46,880 nt of DNA from Billgrantia lactosivorans (GTDB lineage: Bacteria > Pseudomonadota > Gammaproteobacteria > Pseudomonadales > Halomonadaceae), in assembly GCF_003254665.1 (NCBI RefSeq), contig NZ_QHGY01000018.1, forward strand, positions 300-47,179, written 5' to 3'. The position numbers were made by a program, and so were the translations under genes. This document shows positions 36,420 through 43,919 of this stretch, piece after piece. The notes below the pieces were generated by a model, which searched no databases, had not been told where the DNA came from, and was given only the letters and a program-made list of their open reading frames with translations. Each line of letters opens with the position of its first letter. Within the stretch, counting starts at the first letter, position 1.

Positions 36420-37403
36420 ATGACAAAACGCATCGTCGCCTACAGCCGCCTCAAGCCCCCGCACCTCGACCAGCTCAGGCAGCGCTTCCACGTCGACTAT
36501 TTCGAGGCTCTGGAAGGCGCTGACGATCCCGCCTTTCGCGAAGCGCTGGGCCAGGCCCACGGCATCGTCGGCTCGAGCCTTCTCATCACGCCCGAGCTGC
36601 TCGACGCGGCCCCCCACCTGGAAGCCATCGCCACCATCTCGGTGGGCTACGACAACTACCCCGTCGATGAGCTGACCCGACGTGGCATCCTGCTGTGCAA
36701 CACCCCCGACGTGCTCACCGAGACCACCGCCGATACCGGCTTCCTGCTGGTCATGGCCGCGGCGCGACGCGCGGTGGAGCTGGCCGAGTACGTCAAGCGC
36801 GGCGACTGGCGGGAGAGCATCGGCGAGGCACAGTTCGGCAGCGACGTGCACGGCAAGACGCTGGGCATGATCGGCCTGGGCCGCATCGGCGCCGCCGTGG
36901 CCCGCCGCGGCGCGCTGGGCTTCGGCATGCAGGTGCTCTATTCCAATGCTTCGCCCAAGCCCGAGCTGGAACGCGAGCTCGGGGCCAACCGCTGCGAGCT
37001 CGACGAGCTGTTGGCGCAGAGCGATTTCGTCTGCGTTACCGTCCCGCTCACGCCCGAGACGACGCACCTGATCGGCAGACGCGAGTTCGGCCTGATGAAG
37101 CGCTCGGCGATCTTCGTCAACATCGCCCGCGGCAAGGTGGTCGACGAGGCGGCGCTGATCGGCGCGCTGGAGAACGGCGAGATTCACGCCGCCGGGCTCG
37201 ACGTCTTCGAACAGGAGCCGCTCTCGCCGGAGTCGCCGCTGCCGCACATGGCCAACGTGGTGGCGCTGCCGCACATCGGCTCGGCCACCCACGAGACCCG
37301 CGACGCCATGGCCCAGCGCGCCGTGGACAACATCCTTCTCGCACTCGACGGCAGGCGGCCCATCAGCCTGGTCAACGAAACGGCCTGGCAACCAGCCGGC
37401 TGA
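36420..37403 (+). CDS. kguD: 2-keto-6-phosphogluconate reductase (GhrB-like)
   Basis: A 327-residue D-isomer-specific 2-hydroxyacid dehydrogenase. The NAD(P) loop is GLGRIGAAVARRG (about residues 148-160), preceded by TPDVLTETTADTGF; the catalytic arginine is in NIARGKVVDE, the glutamate in DVFEQEP and the histidine in LPHIGSAT. This group covers GhrB (glyoxylate/hydroxypyruvate/2-ketogluconate reductase) and KguD. The kinase 25 bases upstream suggests that the product, 2-keto-6-phosphogluconate, is reduced here to 6-phosphogluconate for the Entner-Doudoroff route. Confidence 0.8.
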   Translation: MTKRIVAYSRLKPPHLDQLRQRFHVDYFEALEGADDPAFREALGQAHGIVGSSLLITPELLDAAPHLEAIATISVGYDNYPVDELTRRGILLCNTPDVLTETTADTGFLLVMAAARRAVELAEYVKRGDWRESIGEAQFGSDVHGKTLGMIGLGRIGAAVARRGALGFGMQVLYSNASPKPELERELGANRCELDELLAQSDFVCVTVPLTPETTHLIGRREFGLMKRSAIFVNIARGKVVDEAALIGALENGEIHAAGLDVFEQEPLSPESPLPHMANVVALPHIGSATHETRDAMAQRAVDNILLALDGRRPISLVNETAWQPAG

Positions 37404-37491
37404 GCCGTCCGACATTGCGCCGCAGCATGGTGTAGGCTAAGGGGGTGAAGATGACAGGGATGCCCCCTCTCACCGTCGACAAGGAGTCGCG

Positions 37492-37842
37492 ATGCTTACC
37501 CCCTTTACTCCCATGCCTTACTCGCCGGCCCCGATGCTGGAGATATGGCGACTGGGCGTCATGGCCTTCGAGCTGTGGTCGACCTCGATGTCCACCATCG
37601 CCATGCGTCACGGCCTGTGGCAGACCCAATCGCCCACCAGCGGCCGCATGCTGCGCGAGAATCAGCGAATGGTGACAGAAAAGCTCGAGGCCGGCCTGGA
37701 AACCGGTTTCGAGCTTCAGAAGGCGATGTTGCAGATGGCGTTCGGCCAGTCGGCGCCCTGGTGGGTCACCAGCCGCCGCACCATGACGCCTTATCACCGC
37801 CGCAGCAGCGCCAACTCCAGAAGGCTGTCCCGCCGACGCTGA
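37492..37842 (+). CDS. small phasin-like protein, unknown
   Basis: A 116-residue protein with a hydrophobic, aromatic N-terminal half (APMLEIWRLGVMAFELWSTS), a helical middle with charged residues (MVTEKLEAGLETGFELQKAML) and a very basic tail of Arg/Ser. The pattern of amphipathic helix with ENQRMVTEK resembles short phasin-like proteins linked to storage granules, but I cannot confirm membership. AAGGAG lies 6 bases before the ATG at 37492. It stands alone between kguD and an exported protein gene. Confidence 0.6.
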   Translation: MLTPFTPMPYSPAPMLEIWRLGVMAFELWSTSMSTIAMRHGLWQTQSPTSGRMLRENQRMVTEKLEAGLETGFELQKAMLQMAFGQSAPWWVTSRRTMTPYHRRSSANSRRLSRRR

Positions 37843-37905
37843 GTTTGCGCCTTTGTCGTGACGCTAACTACAGTGAAGAAGGCACCCTGACAAGGAGAGG
37901 TCGCC

Positions 37906-38481
37906 ATGAAGTCGTGCGTGCTGGCAGGCAGCATTATGGCTGCAGCTTTCGTCATCGCCCCGGCCCTTGCCGAGCCGGGCGCCTCCGAGAGCGGCGAGAA
38001 CGACGATCCGATGCAGGTGGAGGGCATGACCCCCGAAGAGAACGAGGATCAGCTGGACGCCGCACCCGAGCCCCTCGACCAGGCCAAGGTTGGGATCCGC
38101 GAGAAGGAGCCCTACGGACGTTACCTCGTCAGCCAGGACGGCAAGAGTCTCTATCTCTTCGAACGGGATGAACAGGGCGGCGATTACAGCACCTGTGAAG
38201 AGAGCTGTGCCATTGCCTGGCCACCCTATACCACCGAGGAGCCGCCGTCCGCCGGCGACGGGGTCGACGACGATCGGCTCGATACCATCGAGCGCGACGA
38301 CGGCGTACTGCAGGTCACCTATGACGGCTGGCCGCTCTATTACTTCGCTCGCGACGTCCATCCTGGCGACGCCCTTGGCCAGAGCGTCGAGCACCTGGGT
38401 GGCCACTGGTACCTGCTCTCACCGGATGGCAAGCCCATCGAGACCGAGGCGCGCGAACCCGCCGAGCCCGAGGAGCCCTGA
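37906..38481 (+). CDS. exported COG4315-like repeat protein
   Basis: A 191-residue exported protein. Signal peptide about 1-23 (ALA cleavage), then an acidic low-complexity stretch, then two repeats of the secreted-repeat type: SLYLFERDEQGGDYSTC with C-x3-C-x4-WPP, and WPLYYFARDVHPGDALGQ. The Y-x-F/Y-x-x-D pattern defines the COG4315 family of predicted lipoproteins and secreted proteins, whose function is unknown. There is no lipobox, so it is probably periplasmic. AAGGAGAGG precedes the ATG at 37906. Confidence 0.8.
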   Translation: MKSCVLAGSIMAAAFVIAPALAEPGASESGENDDPMQVEGMTPEENEDQLDAAPEPLDQAKVGIREKEPYGRYLVSQDGKSLYLFERDEQGGDYSTCEESCAIAWPPYTTEEPPSAGDGVDDDRLDTIERDDGVLQVTYDGWPLYYFARDVHPGDALGQSVEHLGGHWYLLSPDGKPIETEAREPAEPEEP

Positions 38482-38633
38482 TCTCCGTTCTCTCGACGGC
38501 CCCCGCCCCCCGCGCCGCCGACAGGAATGAGCCGGGCACCGCCGCAATGCCACCTGAGCAGTGCCGCAGCGAGCGCGGTCGGCAGGAGGGCGGTGAGGAA
38601 GGGCTCGGCTGGCGAAAACTGTGACTGCAACGA

Positions 38634-38662
38634 GATCGCCCCCGGCGAAGCCGGGGGCGATC
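38634..38662 (-). terminator. hairpin downstream of acidic gene A
   Basis: GATCGCCCCCGGC pairs perfectly with GCCGGGGGCGATC around a 3-base loop, 28 bases beyond the stop of the 38691-39020 gene. No T-run follows on the minus strand. A similar GC-rich three-base-loop hairpin follows the paralogue at 39405. Confidence 0.65.
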
Positions 38663-38690
38663 GGGGGGGAGAATCAAGCCTCAGAGGACA

Positions 38691-39020
38691 TTACCAGTCC
38701 TGCTCGTCGTCCTCGTCGGTTTCCCACTCTTCCTCTTCATTCTCCTCTTCCCACTCATCGTCTGAGGATTCCCACTCTTCCTCTTCGTTCTCCTCTTCCC
38801 ACTCGTCGGTTTCCCACTCTTCCTCTTCGTTCTCGTACTCGATGGTGTCGAAGTCAGCGCCGCCCTGAGCGTTACCGTCGGTCTCCGGAGCGGTCTCTTC
38901 CGGATAGGTCTCCTGCTCCTCTTCCTCGTCATGGAAATCGGCCAGGGCCAGCGGGCTGGCGGTCAGGCCAAAGGTGATACCGACGACGCCGAGCTTCTTG
39001 AGGAATTCCTTGGACATCAT
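38691..39020 (-). CDS. acidic Trp-repeat exported protein A
   Basis: A 109-residue predicted exported protein of no family I recognise. Signal peptide 1-27 (MSKEFLKKLG..., cleavage ALA/D). The mature part is almost entirely Asp/Glu with regularly placed tryptophans: three copies of a module built on ENEEEEWE (residues 61-73, 74-89, 90-109), ending in DDEQDW. It lacks basic residues after the signal peptide. GGAGG lies 7 bases before the ATG at 39020; a second ATG follows directly. The signal peptide and the C-terminal module are shared with the next gene upstream, so the two arose by duplication. Confidence 0.75.
   Translation of the reverse strand: MMSKEFLKKLGVVGITFGLTASPLALADFHDEEEEQETYPEETAPETDGNAQGGADFDTIEYENEEEEWETDEWEEENEEEEWESSDDEWEEENEEEEWETDEDDEQDW
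38721..38835. repeat. tandem DNA repeat encoding Trp-acidic modules
   Basis: Three direct copies of a roughly 40-base unit starting TTCCCACTCTTCCTCTTC, at 38721-38760, 38769-38808 and 38811-38835 (last one partial), spaced 48 and 42 bases. A fourth copy is at 39435-39475 in the paralogous gene. The near-identity at DNA level suggests recent expansion by slippage or recombination. Confidence 0.8.
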
Positions 39021-39291
39021 GTTCGTACCTCCAACGAAGTGTGAACTTGCTTTCCTGGATGTATTACCGAAATCGCAGGGATTCCGACGCACCCTGAACA
39101 AAGCGAAATACAGGCCAAGGATGCCAGGAAAAAGAAAAATCAATATATATCAGCAAGATAAGCGATCGACACTCTGTTTGTTCACCTTCGGTCGGCAGCG
39201 CGTGACGTGGAGAAAAATGGCACATGGGTAGAGAATGAACGCCCCACCCTCCGTACTTGCTCGAGCGGCCACCGGCAAGAGCCCATGCAAA

Positions 39292-39322
39292 GAACCGCCC
39301 CCGGCATGGCCGGGGGCGGTTC
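39292..39322 (-). terminator. terminator of acidic gene B
   Basis: GAACCGCCCCCGGC pairs perfectly with GCCGGGGGCGGTTC around a 3-base loop; on the minus strand TTTGC follows the stem, which itself ends in TTC. It lies 82 bases after the stop of the 39405-39827 gene. The remainder of the 39021-39404 gap holds an AT-rich stretch near 39130-39165, probably the promoter of gene A, and no gene. Confidence 0.75.
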
Positions 39323-39404
39323 CGAGGCGGTTGATGGATCATCAACCTTCAGATGACGTCGCTGTCGTCCCTGATAGCGACTACCCTTCCCTGGGTATCA
39401 GAGA

Positions 39405-39827
39405 TTACCAATCCTGGTCGTCATCCTCGTCCTCTTCCCACTCTTCCTCTTCGTTCTCCTCTTCCCAATCGTCGGAGGAGTCGTCGTCGAAGCCAGTGTC
39501 GCCTTCGGCTTCAGCACCTGCACCGGCCTCAGCGCCACCACCGGTTCCACCGGTTTCAGCACCTGCCTCGGTGTCGGCATCGGTACCCAGGCCGCTGTCG
39601 CCAGTCTCGGCACCCGCCTCGGCGCCGGTGTCAGCGCCGGCACCTTCACTGGTACCTGTATCGTCGGTGCCCATTTCGCCGCCTGCATCCTCACCGGCCG
39701 ATTGCTCGGGCACAGCACTCTGCTCGTCCTCTTCGTCATGGAAATCGGCAAGTGCCAGCGGGCTGGCGGTCAGGCCAAACGTGATACCGACAATGCCGAG
39801 TTTCTTGAGAAATTCCTTGGACATCAT
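39405..39827 (-). CDS. acidic Trp-repeat exported protein B
   Basis: A 140-residue paralogue of the preceding acidic protein. The first 33 residues (MMSKEFLKKLG-VGITFGLT, cleavage ALA/D, then FHDEE) are nearly identical to protein A. The middle (40-112) differs: it is rich in Gly/Ala/Thr with acidic residues (repeats like AGAETG), not glutamate-tryptophan. The C-terminus (120-140) again has one WEEENEEEEWE module and ends in DDDQDW. GGAGG precedes the ATG at 39827 with the same GCGAAC-type spacer as gene A. Function is unknown; conserved ends and a variable middle suggest the ends mediate localisation and binding. Confidence 0.75.
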   Translation of the reverse strand: MMSKEFLKKLGIVGITFGLTASPLALADFHDEEDEQSAVPEQSAGEDAGGEMGTDDTGTSEGAGADTGAEAGAETGDSGLGTDADTEAGAETGGTGGGAEAGAGAEAEGDTGFDDDSSDDWEEENEEEEWEEDEDDDQDW

Positions 39828-40153
39828 GTTCGCACCTCCAAAGGAGTTGAACTTGAGTTTTCCTTGAAGCCGAAGCTTCTGTGGTCATGCCGGCGAGATC
39901 GATGTGGCTTTGCGGTGATCTCGTCCGCCATGTCTTGCTCACCCTGAGAGGTGCAGCACTCGGGCCAACAGGCCAGCAACACTTTAAAATCCTTATAAAA
40001 CAATGATGTAGACAAACCCTTCAGGAGCCAGGATGAGGCCGAAATGCCGCGCGGAGGTGGAGCGTTCTGGCACATGAGACTGTTCTAGGCAACGCATTTC
40101 TCCCTTTTCGGGTGTCCCCCTTCGGCTTCCCCGGGAGCAGTGAGCAACAGGAC

Positions 40154-40182
40154 TTGAATACGCTGCGCTTACGGGCAATACT
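40154..40182 (+). promoter_or_regulatory. candidate promoter of HAD phosphatase gene
   Basis: TTGAAT, a 17-base spacer and AATACT (four of six -10 bases) lie about 110 bases upstream of the phosphatase start, inside the 463-base gap 39828-40290. Otherwise this gap shows an AT-rich patch near 39980-40010, which may serve gene B on the minus strand, and nothing else I can identify. Confidence 0.4.
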
Positions 40183-40290
40183 TAGGAAACAGCGTTCGCA
40201 AACATGCGGCAGCCTCAACTTCACGACCCGCATGCCGATACAAGAGGTAATGGTGCTCGACAGTCACAGGACTGCGAAGGAAATCTCGGT

Positions 40291-40989
40291 ATGATTCGCC
40301 CCCTATGCCTACTTTTCGATTGTGACGGCACGCTGGTAGACAGCGAGCCTCTGCTGGCCGCCGAGATGGCAGCCAGCCTGACCCGGCTGGGGCTCCCCTT
40401 CCAGGCCAGCGACTACATCGGCGAATTTCGCGGCAGCCGCTTTCGCAATATCGTGGCGGTTCTCGAGGACCGACACGGCCGCGTCGACCCGCTTCACCTG
40501 GCCGAGACCGAGACCGAGATGCGCAGCAACCTGAACCGTCGTCTCGAGACCGAGCTGACGGCCATCATGGGGGCTCGCGAAGCCCTGCTGGCACTGGCCA
40601 ACTATCCGTGTGGCGTGGTTTCCAACGGCCCCGAGAACAAGATCGTCACCTCGCTGAAGGCCATCGGCTTCGCCGACTTCTTCGGCTCCCACCTCTACAG
40701 CGGCTACACCGCCAAGTGCTGGAAGCCCGATCCTCGCCTCTACCTTCACGCCGCCAGCATGATGGGCTTCGAAGCCGAGGACTGCATTGCCATCGACGAT
40801 GCCCTGGTCGGTGTCAAGGCCGCCCTCGATGCCGGCATGACCGTGATTCACCTGAACCGCTACCCCGATGCCGAAGAGACCCCGGAAGGGGCGATCATGA
40901 TCAGCAGCATGTACCAGCTGCCCACGGTGATCGAGAACCTGGCGCACGCCCGAGCCATGGACAACCGGCAGGTCGCCCACGCCCGCTGA
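40291..40989 (+). CDS. HAD-IA family phosphatase
   Basis: A 232-residue soluble haloacid-dehalogenase-type phosphatase. Motif I is FDCDGTLVDSEP with nucleophile D10 and acid/base D12; motif II is VVSNGP; motif III lysine is in KCWKPDPRLY; motif IV is IAIDDALVGVKAA. A helical cap lies between motifs I and II (about residues 20-85). This resembles YieH/phosphoglycolate-phosphatase relatives; substrate unknown. The ATG at 40291 is followed at once by motif I and has AAGGA upstream; earlier in-frame codons give an implausible extension. Confidence 0.88.
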   Translation: MIRPLCLLFDCDGTLVDSEPLLAAEMAASLTRLGLPFQASDYIGEFRGSRFRNIVAVLEDRHGRVDPLHLAETETEMRSNLNRRLETELTAIMGAREALLALANYPCGVVSNGPENKIVTSLKAIGFADFFGSHLYSGYTAKCWKPDPRLYLHAASMMGFEAEDCIAIDDALVGVKAALDAGMTVIHLNRYPDAEETPEGAIMISSMYQLPTVIENLAHARAMDNRQVAHAR

Positions 40990-41113
40990 GCCGGTTGCAT
41001 CGCTCCGATTCACCTGGCTTTCCCGGCAGCACATGACCCACGTAGGCACACGCTGCCTCGAACGCTATCATCACGACAGCACCCTACCGACGTCGACAAT
41101 GCCAGGAGTTTCC

Positions 41114-41488
41114 ATGGCTTCACTGCAGGATCAGCTGCGCGGCCTGGTCTATTCCACCGAACACGGCGACATGTGCCCCCACTGCCGCCAGCCACAGCAT
41201 GCCTGCCGCTGCGCCGAGCTGGCCGAGCGCGAGCGCCTCGCGGCTCTCGACGGCACCGTGCGCATTCGCCGCGAGACGAGTGGCCGCAAGGGCAAGGGAG
41301 TGACCACCATTGCCGGCCTGCCGCTGGGCGACGCTGAGCTCAAGGCGCTGGCCAAGACGCTCAAGAAGCGCTGCGGCACCGGTGGCTCGATCAACCGCGG
41401 GGTCATCGAGATCCAGGGTGACCATCGCGCAGTGCTCAAGGCCGAACTCGAGCGCCTGGGCTATACCGTCAAGCTCGCGGGCGGCTGA
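41114..41488 (+). CDS. yciH: YciH/SUI1-like translation factor
   Basis: A 124-residue protein of the eIF1/SUI1 fold. An N-terminal cysteine cluster (CPHCRQPQHACRC, residues 21-33) is typical of bacterial YciH. The SUI1 domain has GRKGKGVTTIAGLPL and KKRCGTGGSINRGVIEIQGDH. In bacteria it is thought to affect initiation fidelity or stress-time translation. CAGGAG precedes the ATG at 41114. The next gene begins 13 bases after its stop and is likely cotranscribed. Confidence 0.9.
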   Translation: MASLQDQLRGLVYSTEHGDMCPHCRQPQHACRCAELAERERLAALDGTVRIRRETSGRKGKGVTTIAGLPLGDAELKALAKTLKKRCGTGGSINRGVIEIQGDHRAVLKAELERLGYTVKLAGG

Positions 41489-41501
41489 ACGAGGAGTCGA
41501 G

Positions 41502-41903
41502 ATGTCCTTTCATTTCTGGAAACTGCCCGATGCATCGCGGCTCGCAGCCGGTGTTCTTATGCTGCTGGCGATGGCTGGCTGCGCCGGCACGCCCGAGTTT
41601 GCCGAACTCGAGGCCCACGTCGAACCGCCGCCCGGGCTGGAGCCCACCGAGGATGCCGAACTGCGCGTGGAGCTGCGGGACGCTAGCGGCACCCTGGCGG
41701 AGACCCGCGCCACCCCTGGCGGCAGCGGGCCCTGGCCGGTCTCGCTGCGCTTCGACCGTCGCACCCTGGAGGAGGCGCGCTCGCCTCGGCTGTCGGCCGA
41801 ACTGCGCCAGCAGGGCAGCCTGACGCATGTCACCTCCGAGCCGATCTCCGTCTCGACGCCCGGCGCAGGTCCGCTCAGCCTGCCGCTCGACCCCCGCCCG
41901 TAA
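41502..41903 (+). CDS. YbaY-like small lipoprotein
   Basis: A 133-residue predicted lipoprotein. The lipobox LAMAGC places the modified cysteine at about residue 30. The mature part is a predicted beta-sandwich with AELRVELRDASGTLAET and a proline-rich end, matching the YbaY/YscW-type (COG3126) pattern loosely. GAGGAG lies before the ATG at 41502. Its last 29 bases overlap the convergent sirtuin gene. The family has no settled function. Confidence 0.65.
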   Translation: MSFHFWKLPDASRLAAGVLMLLAMAGCAGTPEFAELEAHVEPPPGLEPTEDAELRVELRDASGTLAETRATPGGSGPWPVSLRFDRRTLEEARSPRLSAELRQQGSLTHVTSEPISVSTPGAGPLSLPLDPRP

Positions 41904-42747
41904 GGGGGGTGGCGGCCACCGCCGCGAGCACCGCGCCCACCGGCGCCTCGAGCTTGAGCGAGTAGAGCGCATCGGCACGGGTACGGCCCAGGTTGAGGCA
42001 GGCGATCGGCTTGCCGGCCGCGGCCGCCTGACGCGCGAAGCGATAGCCGGAGTAGACCATCAGCGACGACCCCATCACCAGCAGGGCGTCGGCCTCGTCG
42101 ACCAGGGCCCGGGCTCGGGCCACGCGTTCGGCGGGCACGCTGTCGCCGAAGAACACCACGTCGGGCTTCCAGATGCCCTCGCCGCAACGCCGACAGGCAG
42201 GCACGTCGAAGTCGCTGAAGTCGGTCTCGATCTCGGCATCGCCATCCGGCCGCAGCTCGGCCTTCACCTCCAGCCAGCGGGGATTGCGCTCGGCCAGCTC
42301 CGCATGCAGGTCATGGCGCATGCGCAAGGCGCCGCAGCCCATGCAGCGCACCTGCTCGGCGCGGCCATGCAGGTCGATGACGCATCGCGAACCGGCCTTC
42401 TGGTGCAGCCCATCGACGTTCTGGGTGACAATGCCGCGTATCTTTCCCGCCTGCTCCAGCCTCGCCAGGGCACGGTGGGCGTCGCCCGGCTGGGCGCGAT
42501 GCAGGGTGCGAAAGCCTGCCAGGGCACGGGCCCAGTAGCGCTGCCGCGCGGCATGGCTGGCCATGAACTGCCGGTGCTGCATGGGCGGGGCGCACTTCCA
42601 GGCCCCCGTCGCATCGCGATAGTCAGGAATGCCGCTGTCGGTGCTGACCCCGGCGCCAGTGACCACCGCCAGACGCGGATGTCGGGCCAGGAACTCGCCC
42701 AGCCGTTCGACGGCTTCTGTCACGGCGGGCTGTCGTGTATCGTTCAT
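41875..42747 (-). CDS. Sir2-family NAD-dependent deacylase
   Basis: A 290-residue sirtuin. GAGVSTDSGIPDYR is the NAD loop (about residues 32-45), TQNVDGLHQKAG the nicotinamide site, and the catalytic histidine is in VIDLHGRAEQV. Four zinc cysteines are present as CMGCG and CRRCG. VMGSSLMVYSG and CLNLGRTRADAL complete the Rossmann part. The length and sequence suit the SIRT4-like class II group found in many free-living proteobacteria, which act on acyl-lysines in metabolic proteins. It is not the SIR2 domain type fused to defence modules. Confidence 0.92.
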   Translation of the reverse strand: MNDTRQPAVTEAVERLGEFLARHPRLAVVTGAGVSTDSGIPDYRDATGAWKCAPPMQHRQFMASHAARQRYWARALAGFRTLHRAQPGDAHRALARLEQAGKIRGIVTQNVDGLHQKAGSRCVIDLHGRAEQVRCMGCGALRMRHDLHAELAERNPRWLEVKAELRPDGDAEIETDFSDFDVPACRRCGEGIWKPDVVFFGDSVPAERVARARALVDEADALLVMGSSLMVYSGYRFARQAAAAGKPIACLNLGRTRADALYSLKLEAPVGAVLAAVAATPLTGGGRAAG

Positions 42748-42859
42748 CGTCTATCCGTCATGATGCAGTGCATTGCCTCGAACCTGACATGGCCCTGCGT
42801 ACCTCAGGTTGTCTAGAATGTAATGCTTATGTGACCCCTACCGGCAAGGACGAATACCG

Positions 42860-43774
42860 ATGGCCTGGCTGGAATACCTGCTGCCGCTCATTTTCCTGTT
42901 CCCGCTCGGGGCCATGGCCATCATCGTCATCGCCCTGCGCAACCTGCATGACGCCCGGGTTCGTTCGCCCTTCAACGCGCGCCAGCTTCGCGAGCCAGGC
43001 CAGGCCCTGCGCGACCGGCTCGATCGCGCCTTCGCCGCGCTGTTTCTCAACGGTGCGCTGGGCCCCATCCTGACCCTGGCGCCGCTGGTCTACGGCATGG
43101 GCCGCATGCTCTTCGCCAGCCAGCAGAACTGGCTCGAGTGGGCGCTCTACGGCGCGCTGAGCACGGTACTGGTGCTGGTCTACTGCTTCCTGCTGATTCG
43201 CGACTTCCAGCATATCCGGCGGATCAAGCTGGGGCTTGCCTGCGAGCTGGCCGTAGGCCAGGAACTGGAGCGCTTGGTGCGCCCCGAGGCCCACCCCTAC
43301 TTCGTCTTTCACGACGTGCCGACCGATAACGACATCATCGACCATGTCGCCGTCACGCCCCACGGCGTCTTCGCGGTCGAGACCCGCGCCCGCATGCGGC
43401 CGTTCACCGCCGACGGTCGCGAGATCGGCCTGGTCACCGTCGAACCGCAGCGACTGCGCTTCCCCGGCTGGAGCGAACACCGTCCGCTGGTCAAGGCGCG
43501 GCGCGCCTCGCGCTGGCTGGCCAGCTGGCTCGAACGGCAATGCGGCCAGCCGGTACCGGTGCTGGGCGTCCTCGCCCTGCCCGGTTGGGACATCACCTGC
43601 GCCGGAACGCCGGATGGCCTGATGGTGGTCAGCGGCGACGCGCTCAGCGAGCAGATCAACGAGCGCCATCTCGGCGAACTCGACGCCACCCTGCACGACA
43701 AGGTGATCGCGGCGCTGATCGAGCGTGCCGCGGAGCTCGATCGCAATCCGCCGCCGAACGAACCCTCGATCTGA
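42860..43774 (+). CDS. NERD-domain membrane protein
   Basis: A 304-residue protein with a membrane segment at about residues 6-28 and a second hydrophobic region at about 58-115, followed by a soluble nuclease-related (NERD) domain. The NERD core is visible as GQELERL, DNDIIDHVAVTPHGVFAVET and PVPVLGVLALPGWD. The catalytic-type acidic D and E residues are present, but the usual lysine of ExK is replaced by TRA (VETRARM), which raises doubt about nuclease activity. The gene is alone between sirtuin and dGTPase genes. Function unknown. Confidence 0.8.
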   Translation: MAWLEYLLPLIFLFPLGAMAIIVIALRNLHDARVRSPFNARQLREPGQALRDRLDRAFAALFLNGALGPILTLAPLVYGMGRMLFASQQNWLEWALYGALSTVLVLVYCFLLIRDFQHIRRIKLGLACELAVGQELERLVRPEAHPYFVFHDVPTDNDIIDHVAVTPHGVFAVETRARMRPFTADGREIGLVTVEPQRLRFPGWSEHRPLVKARRASRWLASWLERQCGQPVPVLGVLALPGWDITCAGTPDGLMVVSGDALSEQINERHLGELDATLHDKVIAALIERAAELDRNPPPNEPSI

Positions 43775-43919
43775 CTCCGGTTCAGGCGGGTGGCGCAACG
43801 CCCCCCGGCCCTGAGATACCAGGCTATCACGCTCGAGGAAATCGGCCAGCCGGTCGCCGGCGATGCCTGGGTCGGCAGCAGGAGCGCCGGCCCGACCCAG
43901 AAGCCATGCCGTCACCCGC

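Noticed and set aside
38340..38630. A minus-strand frame with a signal-peptide-like start
   Set aside because: It lies mostly antisense to the COG4315-like gene, which has better coding features, and its C-terminal part has no recognisable character.
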